Assembly: GCF_050947875.1 (NCBI RefSeq)
Contig: NC_134570.1
Span: forward strand, 239,374,584-239,438,583
DNA: 64,000 bases
Source: Dermacentor variabilis
Lineage: Eukaryota > Arthropoda > Arachnida > Ixodida > Ixodidae
Direction of reading: 5' to 3'
In this document: positions 1-12,128 of the stretch, one piece after another
Position numbering within the stretch: the stretch's first letter is position 1
Layout: each line of letters opens with the position of its first letter
Position numbers and translations under genes: made by a program
Notes under the pieces: generated by a model
What the model saw: only the letters and a program-made list of their open reading frames with translations
Told to the model about the DNA's origin: nothing
Databases searched by the model: none

Positions 1-380
1 CCAAGGCTATGTACTTGAGCGTTAGAAGAGAACCAAGTTTCCGTGACACCCATAATGTCAAAATGTAAGCATCAATGTACTAATACACATTCAATTTCCG
101 CACACTTATTCCTCATACTCTGCACGTTGAGCTGATACAAGGGAAACTCGTGTTAAGAAAGGAAATTAGCGCTTTTTATTATTTAATAAAAGATTCGGCG
201 TTGTAATACAAGGTATCATTTAAGAAAATAAAGAATAAGAAATCAGTTAGGAAAGCTTTCACACGATCTTGTTTAAGTATTGTCCTGAAGAAATTCTGAT
301 CGCATGTGCTCCTGGTTCTGATTGACAAAGATTCTTCCATCGGACGATCGTACAAAATTGAACTTAGTTCACTGGCCTTG
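1..380. other. No gene recognised
   Basis: Ordinary AT-rich sequence leading into the tandem array. Short open frames here have no recognisable protein features. Confidence 0.5.
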
Positions 381-1945
381 GTCAGCTGTTGAATCGCCGA
401 CTTTTCCAGGAAAGGCGGCGCTGCAGGACTCGTCGCGAGACGCAGGAGTTCCCACGGGATGGCAGCCGCTTTTCTGTAGATTCTGCGCAAAACGACAAGG
501 ATAGTCAGGCAATGCGCGTAGAACCGTCTGCCGCCACTGCTGCCAGAAGTGTACTTGATTCCCACGTAGCGCCGAGTTTATATAAGGATCAACGGTTGTA
601 TGGCTGACTTTTTCAATAAAGGTGGCGTTGTAGGAGCCCTCACGAGATGCAGGAGTTGTCATGGGATGCCTGGATGGCAGCCGCTTTTCTGTAGCCTCTG
701 CACAAAAAGACGAAGTAGTCCGGGTAAGTGCAAAGAACCGTCTGCCGCCACTGCGGCCAGAAGTGTATATATATATATGTATACTTGATTCTCACGTAAC
801 ACCAAGCTTATATCAGGATCAGCGGTTAAATCGCTGACTTTTCAAGGAAAGGTGGCGCTGCAGGATTCCTCACGATATGCAGGAGTTGTCATGGGATGCC
901 TGGATGGCAGCCGCTTTTCAGTAGATTTTTCACAAAAAGGCGAGGATAGGCAATGTGCATAGAACCGTCTGCTCCCACTGCGGCCCGAAGTGTACTTAAT
1001 TCCCACGTAGCGCCAAGCTTATATCAGGATCAGCGGTTAAATCGCCGACTTTTCAAGGAAAGCTGGCGCTGCAGGATTCGTCACGAGATGCAGGAGTTGT
1101 CATGGGATGCCTGGATGGCAGCCGCTTTTCAGTAGATTCTTCACAACAAGACCAGGATAGTCAGGCAATGTGCATAGAACCGTCTGCCGCCACTGCTGCC
1201 AGAAGTGTACTTGATTCCAACGTAGCATCGAGCTTATATAAGGATGAGCGGTTAAATCGACAACTTTTCAAGGAGAGGTGGCGCTGCAGGATTCGTCACG
1301 AGATGCAGGAGTTGTCACGGGATGCCTGTATGGCAGTCGCTTTTCTGTAGCTTCTGCGCAAAAGGACGAAGGTAGTCAGGCGATGTGCATAGAACCATCT
1401 GCCACCAATGCGACCCCATATGTACTTGATTCCCACGTAGCGCCGAGTTTATATAAGGATCAGCGGTTGTACCGCTTACTTTTCCAGTAAAGGTGGCGCT
1501 GTAGGAGTCCTCACGAGATGCAGGAGTTGTCACGGGATGCGTGCATGGCAGCCGCTTTTCTGTAGCTTCTGAGCAAAAGGACGAACACAGTCCCGCGATG
1601 TGCATACACCGTCTGTCGCCACTGCTTTCTAGAAGTAAACTTGATTACCACGTAGCGCAGAATTTGTACAAAGATCACCGGTTAAATTGCTCACTTTACA
1701 AAAAAGGTGACGCTGCAGGGCTCGTCACGAGATGCAGGAGTTGTCACCGGATGCCAGGATGGCAGCCGCTTTTCTGCTGCTTCTGCGCAAAAGGACGAAG
1801 GTTGTCCGGACGTGTGCATAGAACACTCTGCCGCCACTGCTGTCCAAAATGTAGTTGATTCTCACGTAGCACAGAGTTTATATCAGGATCAGTGCTTAAA
1901 TCGCTGTTTTTACAGGAAAGGTGGCGCTGCAGGTATCGTCACGGG
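381..1945. repeat. 215-bp tandem repeat, about 7 units
   Basis: A landmark segment (GAACCGTCTGC or a close variant) recurs at about 521, 735, 962, 1177, 1392, 1606 and 1821. The steps are 214, 227, 215, 215, 214 and 215 bases. The single long step is explained by a short AT insertion near 765-783. Units share blocks such as GGATGGCAGCCGCTTTTC and GGTGGCGCTGCAGGA and differ by scattered substitutions. The period is not a multiple of three, so the many short open frames in the array rotate through all frames and are not genes. The last unit breaks off at about 1945 next to a few CCTAA repeats. Confidence 0.93.
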
Positions 1946-1959
1946 TAGGAACCTAACCT

Positions 1960-2050
1960 AACCTGGGTAGGACATTAGGCAGTATAATAGCATGAGCTTG
2001 GTGGCGGAACCCACTGTACCGTTCCAAAGGGAACGCTCATAACATGCACA
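1960..2050 (+). repeat. Dispersed repeat, inverted partner at 35165-35250
   Basis: About 80 bases here match the reverse complement of 35165-35250. Shared blocks include GTAGGACATTAGGCAG, GAGCTTGGTGG and CCGTTCCAAAGGGAACGCTC. Small indels separate the two copies. I do not recognise the family. Confidence 0.75.
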
Positions 2051-2154
2051 CCCACATAAGCGTCTGTGTCTGTGCGCGCGACGGATTGACGTATGGGTAT
2101 CCCTATGTTCACTTATGTTCAACACCGCGATGTTCTAATTCCTTTTTTATTTTT

Positions 2155-2426
2155 AATTTTTATTAAAACGAAGAACATATATATAGGTGATTGCAAAAAC
2201 CGCAGCATAAGAACATGACAAGGTAAAAAGCATCAGTTAAACATATCAGGGGGTATAGAAGTCAAAGAACAAAAAAACATTACTTCAGATTAGTACACGT
2301 ATGTTTTTTTGTTCTTTGACTTCCATACCCCCTGATATGTTTAACTGATGCTTTTTACCTTTTCATGTTCCTATGCTGCGGTTTTTGCAATCACCTATAT
2401 ATATCTTCTTCGTTTTAATAAAAATT
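2155..2426. repeat. Snap-back repeat with ~125-bp arms
   Basis: Bases 2155-2280 and 2300-2426 are near-perfect reverse complements separated by a 20-base spacer (2281-2300), so the segment could fold into one long hairpin. The right arm ends in AATAAAAATT followed by TTGAGAGTTAGCGCTCGT. That tail resembles the 3' tail of the Penelope-like fragment near 16408-16435. I infer this is the 3' end of a Penelope-like element carrying an inverted second copy. The palindrome is seen directly; the family assignment is inference. Confidence 0.85.
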
Positions 2427-3499
2427 TAGTTGAGAGTTAGCGCTCGTCCCCTCTGCTCCTTTCTGTGCCCCTGTTTCACTTCGCGTTAGAAGCTAAAATC
2501 ATGTTACCGTACCAACTCGCCCAACTGTCTATCCTTTTGCATTATCGACATAAGCCAGCCGGTGATACGAGTGGCAGTCGAGCTGAAGGCACCGCTACAA
2601 TATCACGTCGTTCTTGTACCTGATTCCTTGTATGCGCCAAACGAAGCTTAGAGATACTTTTTGCAAATATCAACAACGAGCACTTCTTATGACGCGTGCG
2701 TTGTTTTCCAACTGCGAACTAACGTACTTCGTAGGCATAGTCGCATCCATCGCTTCGTTTCGCTTGCCTGGAGTCAGCCATGTTTGGTTTTGGACAGGGA
2801 GAAACCGTTGCTCCCTTGCATGAGGGAGGAAAGTTGCTTCATTTAAAGACGAACATAGGGGAGATCGCTGTTTCTCCCTTAATGGAGCAAGGGTCACACC
2901 TTTTTTTAGAGTGTACATGACATGCAAGGCACAAAAAAGAAGAACGTGGCACACTATTGAACAGAGATCTACTTAATTCGCATGAATGTATGATTTCTTA
3001 TTCAAAGAAAAAGTAATAGGCAAGTAAATTTTTATGTGAAAGTTCCCGTAGGGGAAAGCAATTACTCCATTCAAAAAATTATAAGCGATCCATTTTTAGT
3101 GTTTGTAGTCCGTACGATTCTTTCAACTTACCATCTATCAAAAACTGCACAGTCGGTACACTATCGAACATCGGCTACGATCTACACCTTCTATCGATGT
3201 CGATGGCTGGTTCCCCGCAGAGTATTCTTGTCCTAGAGGCAAAGCACGCTTTACAGGCAAGAGTTACCCCAGTAAATCTCACAACCTGCAGGCAACCAAA
3301 ACCCAAGGGTGAACTAATAAAAGTCGTCATGTTGATATTTTTTATAGCAATAACAATTATATGAACATGCCACGCAAACTATCGCCTTCGGTTTGGTCGT
3401 GGATCTACGCATATAATAATGTTCATGCCTTCAGTATATGCATATAATAATATAACTAATCGAACATATTATTGCCAACCAGATTAATTAATTTTTATA
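2427..3499. other. No gene recognised
   Basis: AT-rich sequence with short overlapping frames on both strands and no domain I recognise. The first ~50 bases look like a Penelope-type tail (see the neighbouring snap-back repeat). Confidence 0.4.
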
Positions 3500-4745
3500 T
3501 GCGCACGCAGTCCTCTCTCATTTCCAGCACGGGTTTAGAAAAGGATACTCAGCAATTACACAACTAGTGATAGTAATACATTCACTCGCTTCATGTCTTG
3601 ATAAGAACGGTCAGATTGATGCAAAGCTTTCGATAGAGTTCCCCAGGACAAACTAATATGAAAACTCAGACGCATTGGTCTCCCGGAAATTTTAATAATA
3701 TGGATATCAAACTATTTAACCAATCGCTACCAATTTGTAGCAGTTAATGAGCAACAATCAGGTTGCCTTATGTTCGGCTCTCGCGTGCCCCGAGGAAGTG
3801 CGTTGGGTCATTATTGTTTTTATTATATATTAATGATATTACTACTGAACTTGATCCGAATGTCCAAGTCAGGTTGTTTGCGAATGATTGTGTGCTTTTT
3901 CAAGAAGTAACTTCAAGTAACGACCAAATCCATCTTAACTCCTCTCTTGCTAAGATTTTTGAATTATGTGAAACGTGAGACATGAAACTCAACACTGATA
4001 AGAGCCTCCTTCTTCGCTTCTCTCGCAAAAAAGCTCCGCTTTGTTTTAACTACAGGCTACGTTATCACCTTTGCTGGAAGAGAATAAATATAAGTCTTTG
4101 GGTGTCACACTCGCTAATACTTTATCATGGAATTTACATATAGATAACATCTGCTCTTCCGCATTCCGCAAGCTATACTTTTTAAGACATAAGCTTAGAA
4201 ATTCTCCCCTTAGCGTAAAATTACTTGCTTACAATTCACTAATTCACAATTCACTAATTAGACCGAAACTTGAATATGCATGCATTGTCTGGGACCCGTT
4301 TAATAAACACAATATCACCCGCCTAGAAAAGGTGCAGAGAAACGCTGTAAGGTTAATTTACTCTAAATTTTCTCCGTATGACTCACACTCTGAAATGATG
4401 CAGGTTAACGGTATCCAATGTCTTGAACAACGAACAAAAAATTTACGTTTGCAATTTCTCTTCTTGCTTTGGAATCAAGATCTAGCAATTAACCCTTCTT
4501 CATAGCTGTCGCTTTCAACGTCGAGGCATACACGCCACCATCATCCTAATTCCCTGACACCGTATATTGTGCGAACGGATTTATTGAAGCTTTTATTTTT
4601 TCCTCGCACTGTAACCGACTGGAATGATTCTTTATTGCCTTTCGCCACACTTTGATGTTTTTAACTTTGTTATTATTGTTTTGTAGCAATTTATCCTACC
4701 CTTCTTGGACCTGTACAAGGTCTGCAGTATTGAATAAAGAAAGAA
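3500..4745 (+). mobile_element. LINE fragment (CR1/Jockey-like), 5'-truncated
   Basis: A non-LTR retrotransposon remnant that begins inside the reverse transcriptase and ends at a short A-rich tail (TTGAATAAAGAAAGAAA) near 4745. Recognisable pieces in order are HGFRKGYSA, the thumb-side segment ISNYLTNRYQF, the motif around YINDITTELD, FANDCVLF, and the C-terminal region with YACIVWDPF. Several frameshifts and stops are present. Confidence 0.88.
3530..4505 (+). pseudogene. LINE reverse transcriptase, broken
   Basis: Encodes parts of the reverse transcriptase that would copy element RNA at the nicked target. Two catalytic defects are visible. Around 3620 the segment that should carry the first catalytic aspartate is deleted: the frame jumps from QIDA into KAFDRVP-like sequence. 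At about 3877-3900 the usual F/Y-ADD catalytic box reads FAND. Frames also change near 3640-3765, and a stop at 3976-3978 separates the palm from the C-terminal part (4071-4505). The C-terminal part shows SLGVTLANTLSW, RPKLEYACIVWDPF and LEKVQRNAVRLIY, typical of the CR1/Jockey group. The element is certainly inactive. Confidence 0.88.
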
Positions 4746-6180
4746 AATAGATTGTTTGATTCAAGCGCTAAAGTCGCTCAAAGCAGGTCTTACGTTTTTG
4801 ACTAAATTACTCCGTATACATCTGCGAATGGAAGCCGACCAACAAATGTCATTCATATCACGCCTTTAATGTTCATTCTTCTCAGACTATCAAATCTAAA
4901 GCAGATGCAGTTTTTCCCGAAAGCCAAAGCACCGATTGCAATACCAAATTATGAGACAGCCATACGAAGTGAGGATAATACTTTTATAGGCCGTACCAAC
5001 TTGTAAATATTCGCTCGCTAAATAAATTAATAAGCATGGTGTCAGCACCTACAGAAAAGATGAACACATCACACTCGTTGACTGCGAACACTCGCTGTGA
5101 AAACACAGGCGTGAGAAGACGCGGCAGCAGCAGCCAGCGAAGTGAAATTCGTGCTGACTGTTGCTTCAACGCAAAGCGTGTGCTGGGGACACACATCACG
5201 CACAAATCTACGAGCCGCCGACGTACGAAGACGCTGACCCCAACGAGGATCGTTCGCAAGATACGGCCGCGCTACCGCACGCAGCCGCCACAGGCGCGGT
5301 TGCAGCCAGAAAAAACGCTGACCCACTCCCCCCTCCAACCCCCGGTGCCTCGCAACATTGGGGACCTCGAGTGCGAGAGAGGGCTTCCTCTTCGCCCTTT
5401 TCGAGCGGGCGATATTGAGCTGCGGTCATCGGCTCCCCTCGCACTGCGGCGTCGCGGCGACATCGCCCACGCCCACTTTATGCGCCACCTTACGGCGACG
5501 CCCACGCGCTTCGGGCGCCCATATGATTGCTGTCGCAATGAAAGTCAATAATATCAGCACTGAAACTTGCAAGTGATGTTATTTTACTAGTGTGGCTGTA
5601 TACGGGCAGCATAGTCATGCCTGTGAGACGTCAATGCAGCCCTTGCAGCTTTTAAGGAGGCCATAAGATCTTGGAGCACCGGCATTTGTCCCGTCCGCGT
5701 TATTCCGACCCACTTATAGTTAGAAGACCGTCTGAGGAAGCGCAACGCCAAACCTTGCTATAACAGTTAGTGCTTCGGGCAAAGCTGCCAATTTTCCGTG
5801 ATAACCCTCGCCGCTGTAGTCCTGCACTGCACCCCTCGCGGGAACATGCGCGCCTTGCGCACGGCTGGTTGGAGGGCCTTCGGAAACGAGCAGCGCGTTT
5901 GTCCGCAAAAGCTAGCAAGCGAAGTGAACGGACCGTCAGCGCTATAACGTCACCGCGGTGTAGCAGAGCCAGGGCATCGTTCTTCCTTCCACTGCTGGCG
6001 CGGGCGTTGTCCGCAAGCAAATATACCGCCACACTGTACGCACACCTCAGAGCGGAACCGGATTAAACGTGAAGCTAACGTTATCTCATATTGCGCGCTG
6101 ATTAAACCCGACGGTTTCACTTTGACCTCATCTCGTGTGCCATCAAGATGCGGCGCCTGGAACACCATTAGCGCCTCTCT
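4746..6180. other. GC-rich block, no gene recognised
   Basis: From about 5040 to 6070 the base composition is clearly richer in G and C than its surroundings, so long frames open on both strands (the longest, 5036-5551 on the plus strand, is Arg/Thr/Pro-rich). None shows a known domain, and frames overlap in antisense, as expected from composition alone. It could be a CpG-island-like region or an unrecognised repeat. Confidence 0.4.
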
Positions 6181-8339
6181 TCATCACGCCAGCGTTGTTG
6201 GGTTGTAGTTGTACGTCTGCAAAGGAGGAGTTGCTTGCTGTGTACCCTTCCTACAAATGTCATTGATTCGAGCGAAATTGATTTTTTTTTTTTGGAAAGT
6301 GAAATTGCATTGAATTCCTGGGCTCTACGTGAACCCGAGAAGAGAAAAAAGCGCAGCTAGAGTATCACGAAGCATTGTGATCATTTATGTTTTTGACCAT
6401 CATCTTGACTGGCCGCCGTTGTGAATAATCACAAGCCAAATATCCCAACAATTCGTTTCGACTGGACAATTCATCTCTAAAGTTTGGATCGTTGTCTCAA
6501 CAGTAGTACTATGGATTATGCCTTGAGCAGCCCTCGTATATGATTGTGAACTGTGTGTTTTCTTCCTTGGGCCTGTCCTGAACGTACAGCAGCATTTGCA
6601 ATCTAGTACATGAAGCCGAGGCTGCTTTATTTATTGCGTTGTTGACCAACCCACTGAGCGTCTCAGTGAAATGCAAAGAGTGAGTCACGTACATTTCTTA
6701 TCAAACGTTTGATTTACTTCAGAAGTTTCCAAGTCGTGGTTGTACTTGACTGAAGGCCTGTTTCCCTACTAATGACAGTCCTCGCGGCAGGTACAAAAAG
6801 GGCTATCATGTGGCATATTGAAGTATGAAGGCAAAATATTTTATACTACTTTATCATCGCCACTATTAACATATCCATATCATCGAACACTGAGATGCAC
6901 CGTACGGCGTAAGCGGGACTGGAATTCGTATAGGCAGCCATTCTTGAAAAACGCGTCAGCTGTCGAACCAGAGAAGCAGGAGGCGCCCTATGTGCGTCAC
7001 CATAAAACGCGGAGTACCACCATCCTCGTGAAACCGTAATGCGAGCAGTCTTGCCGTCCTGTTTACCATATCTCTCAGATGCGCGTATTCCGTCTAATGC
7101 ATGCACCCGCCTTCGTTGAGTAGCCCACGGTTCCTCTGCGCTGGCTAGTAAGGCGCCTCCTCCTAGGCGCAGATGCTTTAAAACCTTAATTTTTTTTATG
7201 TTAAGAATAAGAAGCTTCAGAGATTCACTTACTGATGCTGTGTTCAAATCGCGAATATAAATTAAAATCGCATTTTGCTTAAAAAACGATAGCGTGGAAA
7301 TACCGTCCATACGTCCCAACGTGAGCAGACCTATTTTTGTTATGAATAAAATATGGCAGTCAACGTGCTCTCTTAGCTACGAAGATTTCTTTTCACTATT
7401 GGTTAGTAATAAGGAGAGGTTGCGGGAGCGGGGCGTAGATTCTGGTTTCAGCGGCGACAAAATATGAACTATTCGGCTGATATAAGCCCTATCAAAGAGA
7501 ATTTTAAAAGGTATGTGACAATAAAGGCTGCCACGAGCAGCGACCTGCAAAACCTATTTCAATACGTTGGGCCTAGGTAATGCCACTTAAAGGTTTCACT
7601 GAATTCCTCGAACCAATAATCTCTCGCACTTTCACGCTGGAGGTTGCAGCATATATAAGTACGACGGTGCGTGCCATAACCTGTTCGATCGATATATGAC
7701 GATATTTATCGGCTCGTTCTTCGTAGCAGCTACATTTTTGTAATTTTATTTCAATATAATTATTCCGCGAGTAAATTAAAACGAATTGATTATTCAACCT
7801 AGTATACCATATATAGCCTAGTCCCATACAATAGCTGATGTAGTCAGCGTTCATCATCAATCAGTGACTGCAAATCAGTCAGCGACTAATTTTCAAAATC
7901 GGTAAATATCCATCAAGCCTGTATAGCGGAACTTTTCTCCATTTCTCAAGATTTCAAGGAAGGAGACTAAACTTTTTCTCGCTTGTACATTTTCCGTAAA
8001 ATTCATTGTTTTAATCATAATCTAATCTTGTTTGTTTTTCTGCCCCTCACGTGGTATTTTCGCGTGTAGACAGCCACCTCAACTTTCGCGTCCCCGACAC
8101 GCCTGAGCCATTCAATGTTACCACGAATATTTTATGCCGATAAGCAGCGTAGACTTTAATATAAGCTGCCTGCCTTCACCGTCTCCAAATCAGACCCTCT
8201 AATTTTCCAGTCTGCCATTATCTCCTTAACGATTTTGTCTTACAATATATGTTGTGCTACAACTATCCCAGTCCTGTGTAACGGCTCGCTGAGCGTGTGA
8301 TTGTTTAATCAAGAAAAGTAATTCATTTGTCTGTTTTTA
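6181..8339. other. No gene recognised
   Basis: Mixed composition with short frames only. I see no repeat boundary, RNA gene or protein motif that I can defend. Confidence 0.4.
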
Positions 8340-9060
8340 TTGTTTACTTATGTTACCACACGCGGAATAATGTCAGAATTAACTTACATATGTAACAAAA
8401 GATTACCTTTTCATGCAAATACTGCATCAGCGACTTATAGATTGTATTGTAGATTCATAGTGTTCACCCGCCTGTGTACACTTTCCCGGGCCGTCTCTGT
8501 CCCGCCCAACGTGAATGGCGGGAACCCGCTCCAGACGCAGAAGTGGAGCACTTCTGAAAACCGCGCGGTTGACCCCAAGCACCAGAGATGGCTTGGCGTA
8601 GGGGCCACCGCAACTAGAAATCTCAGGAGAGAGTCTTCCTCCAGCCTCGAAAAATTGTGTAAGAGGGAGCTGACGAGAGGGCTGTTGAGGCATGTTCCAC
8701 CTGAGGATAGGTTTTCTTGTTATGGAACAAAGCGAGGATAAGGGGCGAGGGAAAGAGAAGGGCTCACAGGGTGCGATAAAGAGTGAGCAGTGCGGTCGGC
8801 AAGGTCATTGTTGCGGTCATGACCACGTGTTTGCATCCAGTGAGCACTCATGTCAGCACCGCAGCCTGTGTCGAGGCCCCGAAGCGGCCGTCTGTCCTCC
8901 GCGTCATTGACAACGCACCAACGATGCCGGCGCCGGTAGAGCCGGCGCAACATACTCGCTCACTTGTCTGACACGTTTGCGGTTGTGATTTCCAGATGGG
9001 TTCACCTGGTCTCCGCATGGACATTGCACACACTTATTTGGTTTGCTTCGACAGCCATTT
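8340..9060. other. GC-rich segment with overlapping frames, unassigned
   Basis: Frames of 60-133 codons lie on both strands (for example 8340-8741 plus and 8427-8693 minus) with no recognisable domain. Composition favours chance frames. Unassigned repeat or regulatory DNA are both possible. Confidence 0.35.
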
Positions 9061-10475
9061 GCTGCTGATGTTGGTCTCCTGAAGTCCCTCTGGAGATGTG
9101 ACAGGCGTCACTTGAAGCCTGTGGGAGGGACAGCAAGCAACGAACACTTTCGAGGCGACATGGGCATTATTTTACCTTTGAGTAATGCCTGAGCAGTGCG
9201 ATGTTCTCACATGTGCGAACACTAAAATATATCTTAAAACACGAGTATTATGATCGGACTCGGTAATGTTACGAATCGTTTCAAGTTGTGTGCTGTAAAC
9301 AATGACTCAAATATGTTCTCTATTTTCCACATAAGAAAACATTAAGAAATTAAGGGATTACTTCAAGCAGTGGGTGCCACAGCTAGACCGCAGGCGCGCT
9401 TGGCTTCCACAGCCTTCGCTTCACAGCCATAAAAATGCTTTCCGCAGGTATCACGACCGGGGCATAGCGCAACAAATGCCGTACTATCATATGTTTACGA
9501 GACTGTGGGTGATAAGTCACCGGAGCGAGAGTACACGGGGGGCGCCAAGCACAATGCATGACAGACGAACAACAAACCAATGACATAATTTTACAATGCT
9601 GTAAACGTGGAGGCGGAGATAAGTTGAGAAGACAACAGTCCCTAAATTTAGGCGACCGTTCAGATTTGTTGTTGGACTGAGTGGTATTCTTTAATCATTA
9701 TTTGCTCACCCCCACTCACTTTGACCTAGCTGGTTAGGTGTGGCCTTGAAACAATAACCGCGTGAAAGGATTAAGACTAGCTAGTCATCTACGAGGAATC
9801 GAACGTGGGCCGACATCATGCTAAGCAAATAATTATCCTTGGCACCGCATTAACAAATACGAAGGGGTTCGGAATACGTGCCTCATTAGGACGCTAGTAT
9901 TGCTAACAAGATGTGAGATCGCATTGAGAACACAAGAGTCTGACCTCGAAACATGGACGGCGCAAAAAGAAAGAACATTCCTTGCGACCTGTGGTAAGAT
10001 GCAGGATGGTTAGCGAGTAGCTATAATCGGCGAAATGCTAATAGTTGACCAAGGGCGTGGAATTGCATGTATCATACTTGAGCACGCACCCGTCCGTGAT
10101 ATCTGTCATAGGCAACACAGATGATGTGAACAATGAAGTAACGGAAATTTTGTACAGGGTGTTTCACGCAACACGTGCCAAGAATTTTAAATAAGGGTTT
10201 AGTCGCCGCTGAATGAAACAGTCGACATATGGTTTGCCGTCATGTGGCGCTCCTTGGAGTATTTTTTACAGCGATGCTATTCGCCTCTAGTTGGTGAGCA
10301 TTTCTGATGCCTGTTAGCAAAAAAAAAAAAAATACCGACAAAAAGTGCTTATCTCCTTTGGAATCAGGCATACAACACACAGCTCAGTATTTCATTAAAG
10401 AAAAGCACAAAATAAGCGTCGAAACCGCATGATGGATCATAAGGCGCCTGTGAAGAACGCGATTTACGTTTCTTC
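9061..10475. other. No gene; possible decayed repeat ends
   Basis: No coding signal. Near 9791-9812, read on the minus strand, a CGTTCGATTCC box resembles a Pol III B box, but the surrounding stems do not pair. Near 10157 ACAGGGTGTTTCACG looks like the end of a non-autonomous DNA element, but I cannot find a matching inverted end nearby. A 14-base A run sits at about 10320. Confidence 0.3.
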
Positions 10476-10635
10476 TATGAATACTTTGTTTAGCGCAAAA
10501 CAACAGACACAAGAAAGACGACAGGACAAGGCGCTACACTCATGACATCATTTTATTGAGTCACTCCTTTATAGACAGCTGCAACTAGAGGAACATGCGC
10601 AGTGAGCACCATGCGGTGGAGCCACCAACATTCGA

Positions 10636-10848
10636 TCACAAGAGCGCACTCATGCGACAGAATAAAAAAAAAAAACCAAATTCAGCGCTGTACAAGGCTA
10701 AGGAAGGCACACTAATGCACTGTGAACCCAATGAATGAATGAAGAATGCTTCCGATAACTTTCGGGCGGTGGTGTCGCTGCTGTTTTTCAAAATCGTGGT
10801 ATCCCGAAACATGGGTTTGCACTTGCATATTTTACAATGCTGAGGCAA
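10636..10848 (-). pseudogene. PLE-1 GIY-YIG C-terminal piece
   Basis: It contains HCKICKCKPMFRD and RKLSEAFFIHSLGSQCISVPS. These correspond to the cysteine/histidine cluster and the EAFxI...CIS.PS segment that close the Penelope endonuclease. The same pieces occur in the two other PLE fragments at 14.9 and 16.2 kb (HCILCYCDPVFFDT, EAFHIKKCAERCISRPS). The piece is out of frame with the upstream 265-codon frame. Confidence 0.8.
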
Positions 10849-10914
10849 ATGGGAACCTGTGCTTCTTGGTATGGATCGCTCACGTTCTCTAAGGCGCTGG
10901 TTAACACAGTGGCC

Positions 10915-11712
10915 TCACTGCCCTACATACAGTTTGCCACATGATAAGGGAACCTTATAAACCACACCGACGCTGCAATCTACAAACTTCGCGTGGTTCT
11001 TTTCACAATCTGGTTTTTCACTTGTTTTACAAATACGGCTGCACAACGTCCACAGTTTCTGAGGAGTGGAAAACACTACCGGAATTTGGCATCTAGTGGC
11101 GACATTCTTTAGATTGCGAGCCACTCTGTGGCAAAACGGCACAACTTCGGGCCTCTTCTTTTGTGTGATGCAGTTACCTTTGTGCCGCTTCCCTTTCAGT
11201 TTCTGAAACAATACCTCCGAGACTGACGTCACCACCACACTTGGGTAACCAGCAGCCTGCAGCCTATTTAACTGTGCAATGAAACTCAGGTTCGCAGAGT
11301 GATGACAAGATTTCATTAACGAAGATTCTAGACGTATCAAAGCAATATCGCGTTTCACAGTCTTTGAATGCGCAGACACGTAAAGTAAAAGCTCCTTACG
11401 TGCACATGGCGAGTGCATCCAACAGGCGTGGCCTGTTTGTAAGGATAGCTGCAAATCTAAAAGCTGGAGTTCACCGTCCATAGATAGCTCATGTGTGTAA
11501 GTTAAACCTTTGCCATTGTCATTGAACAGAGTTAAAATGTCAGCTACCGTAACGGAGCATTCGTTGTTAGTCTGTTTTATCACAACAAGAAAATCGTCAA
11601 CATATCTAAAAATTTGAACCGAGTCATTGTTTAAGGCACTCTTAAGAGCGCGCTCGACAAACGATAAAAAAATATTACAAAGAGCAGGCGCTACACATGA
11701 ACCAATACACAC
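10915..11712 (-). pseudogene. PLE-1 reverse transcriptase core and start of GIY-YIG nuclease
   Basis: The 265-codon frame carries the motif B-like IGSCVAPALCNIFLS near its start, the catalytic box RYVDDFLVV, and a long connector. At its end it carries the opening of the GIY-YIG nuclease, VVYKVPLSCGKLYVGQ. In intact elements the reverse transcriptase primes on target DNA and the C-terminal nuclease nicks it. The catalytic YVDD is preserved. The nuclease is cut by a frame break after YVGQ, so the rest of that domain is found only in shifted sequence to about 10640. Confidence 0.9.
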
Positions 11713-11763
11713 TCCATGTTTCTGGATAAAAAGGTTATTTTCAAACCGGTTAAAAGTTGCACT

Positions 11764-12021
11764 TCAATAAAATTCAAGGGACATGAAACTTTCCGAGGAG
11801 AACCCGGCCGCATTGCGAAAATCTATCTCCCCACTTTCTTCGATAGACGTCATCACACCGCGAAATAGCTCACCATGCGGTATTGAATAGTAAAGATCTT
11901 CGACCTCAACAGAAAAAATGTCGGCTACTGAATGCTTGTCATCCAGAAAGGAAACAACATCGAAAGAATCCTTTATGCCATAAGGGTCGTCAATCGTCAA
12001 ATGCTTCAACTGTTTTTGCAA
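11764..12021 (-). pseudogene. PLE-1 reverse transcriptase, N-terminal palm piece
   Basis: The 85-codon piece contains SVEVEDLYYSIPHGEL, matching the Penelope motif A region (xDVExLYxSIPH in the family), followed by a segment rich in acidic residues. The residue before VEDLYYSIPH that is usually Asp reads Glu here. The frame ends at a stop before the next piece (10915-11712), which continues the same protein in a different frame. Confidence 0.78.
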
Positions 12022-12128
12022 TTGTTTTTGCGTTCCTTCTCCCCACGTGTGTTTCCCGCCAATGATTACGGTTCCATAAGCTGCGCCAGTGGGAAAGGGA
12101 CAACAGCAGCGTATGAATCACTGAGTGA

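Larger units (their letters stand above)
10476..12060 (-). mobile_element. Penelope-like element 1 (PLE-1), minus strand
   Basis: Reading leftward, the fragment holds a reverse transcriptase followed by a GIY-YIG endonuclease, the order that defines Penelope-like elements. It then ends in a 3' tail with AATAAAATG and AGTGTAGCGCCTTGTCCTG (minus-strand reading, about 10560-10520). The beginning of the element is missing and the frame is broken into at least three pieces. No target-site duplication was found. Confidence 0.88.

Noticed and set aside
381..1961. Series of 60-105 codon frames in the 215-bp array as a repeat-protein gene
   Set aside because: The period is not divisible by three, frames rotate and overlap in all phases, and stops interrupt each unit; they are by-products of the tandem repeat.
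5036..5551. 171-codon plus-strand frame as a gene
   Set aside because: Similar-length frames exist antisense in the same GC-rich block, no domain is recognisable, and the frame includes composition-driven runs.
9755..9870. tRNA gene on the minus strand near 9800
   Set aside because: Only a B-box-like GTTCGATTCC is present; acceptor, D and T stems do not pair.
10157..10320. MITE starting ACAGGGTGTTTCACG
   Set aside because: The opposite inverted end could not be found within several hundred bases, so no element can be delimited.
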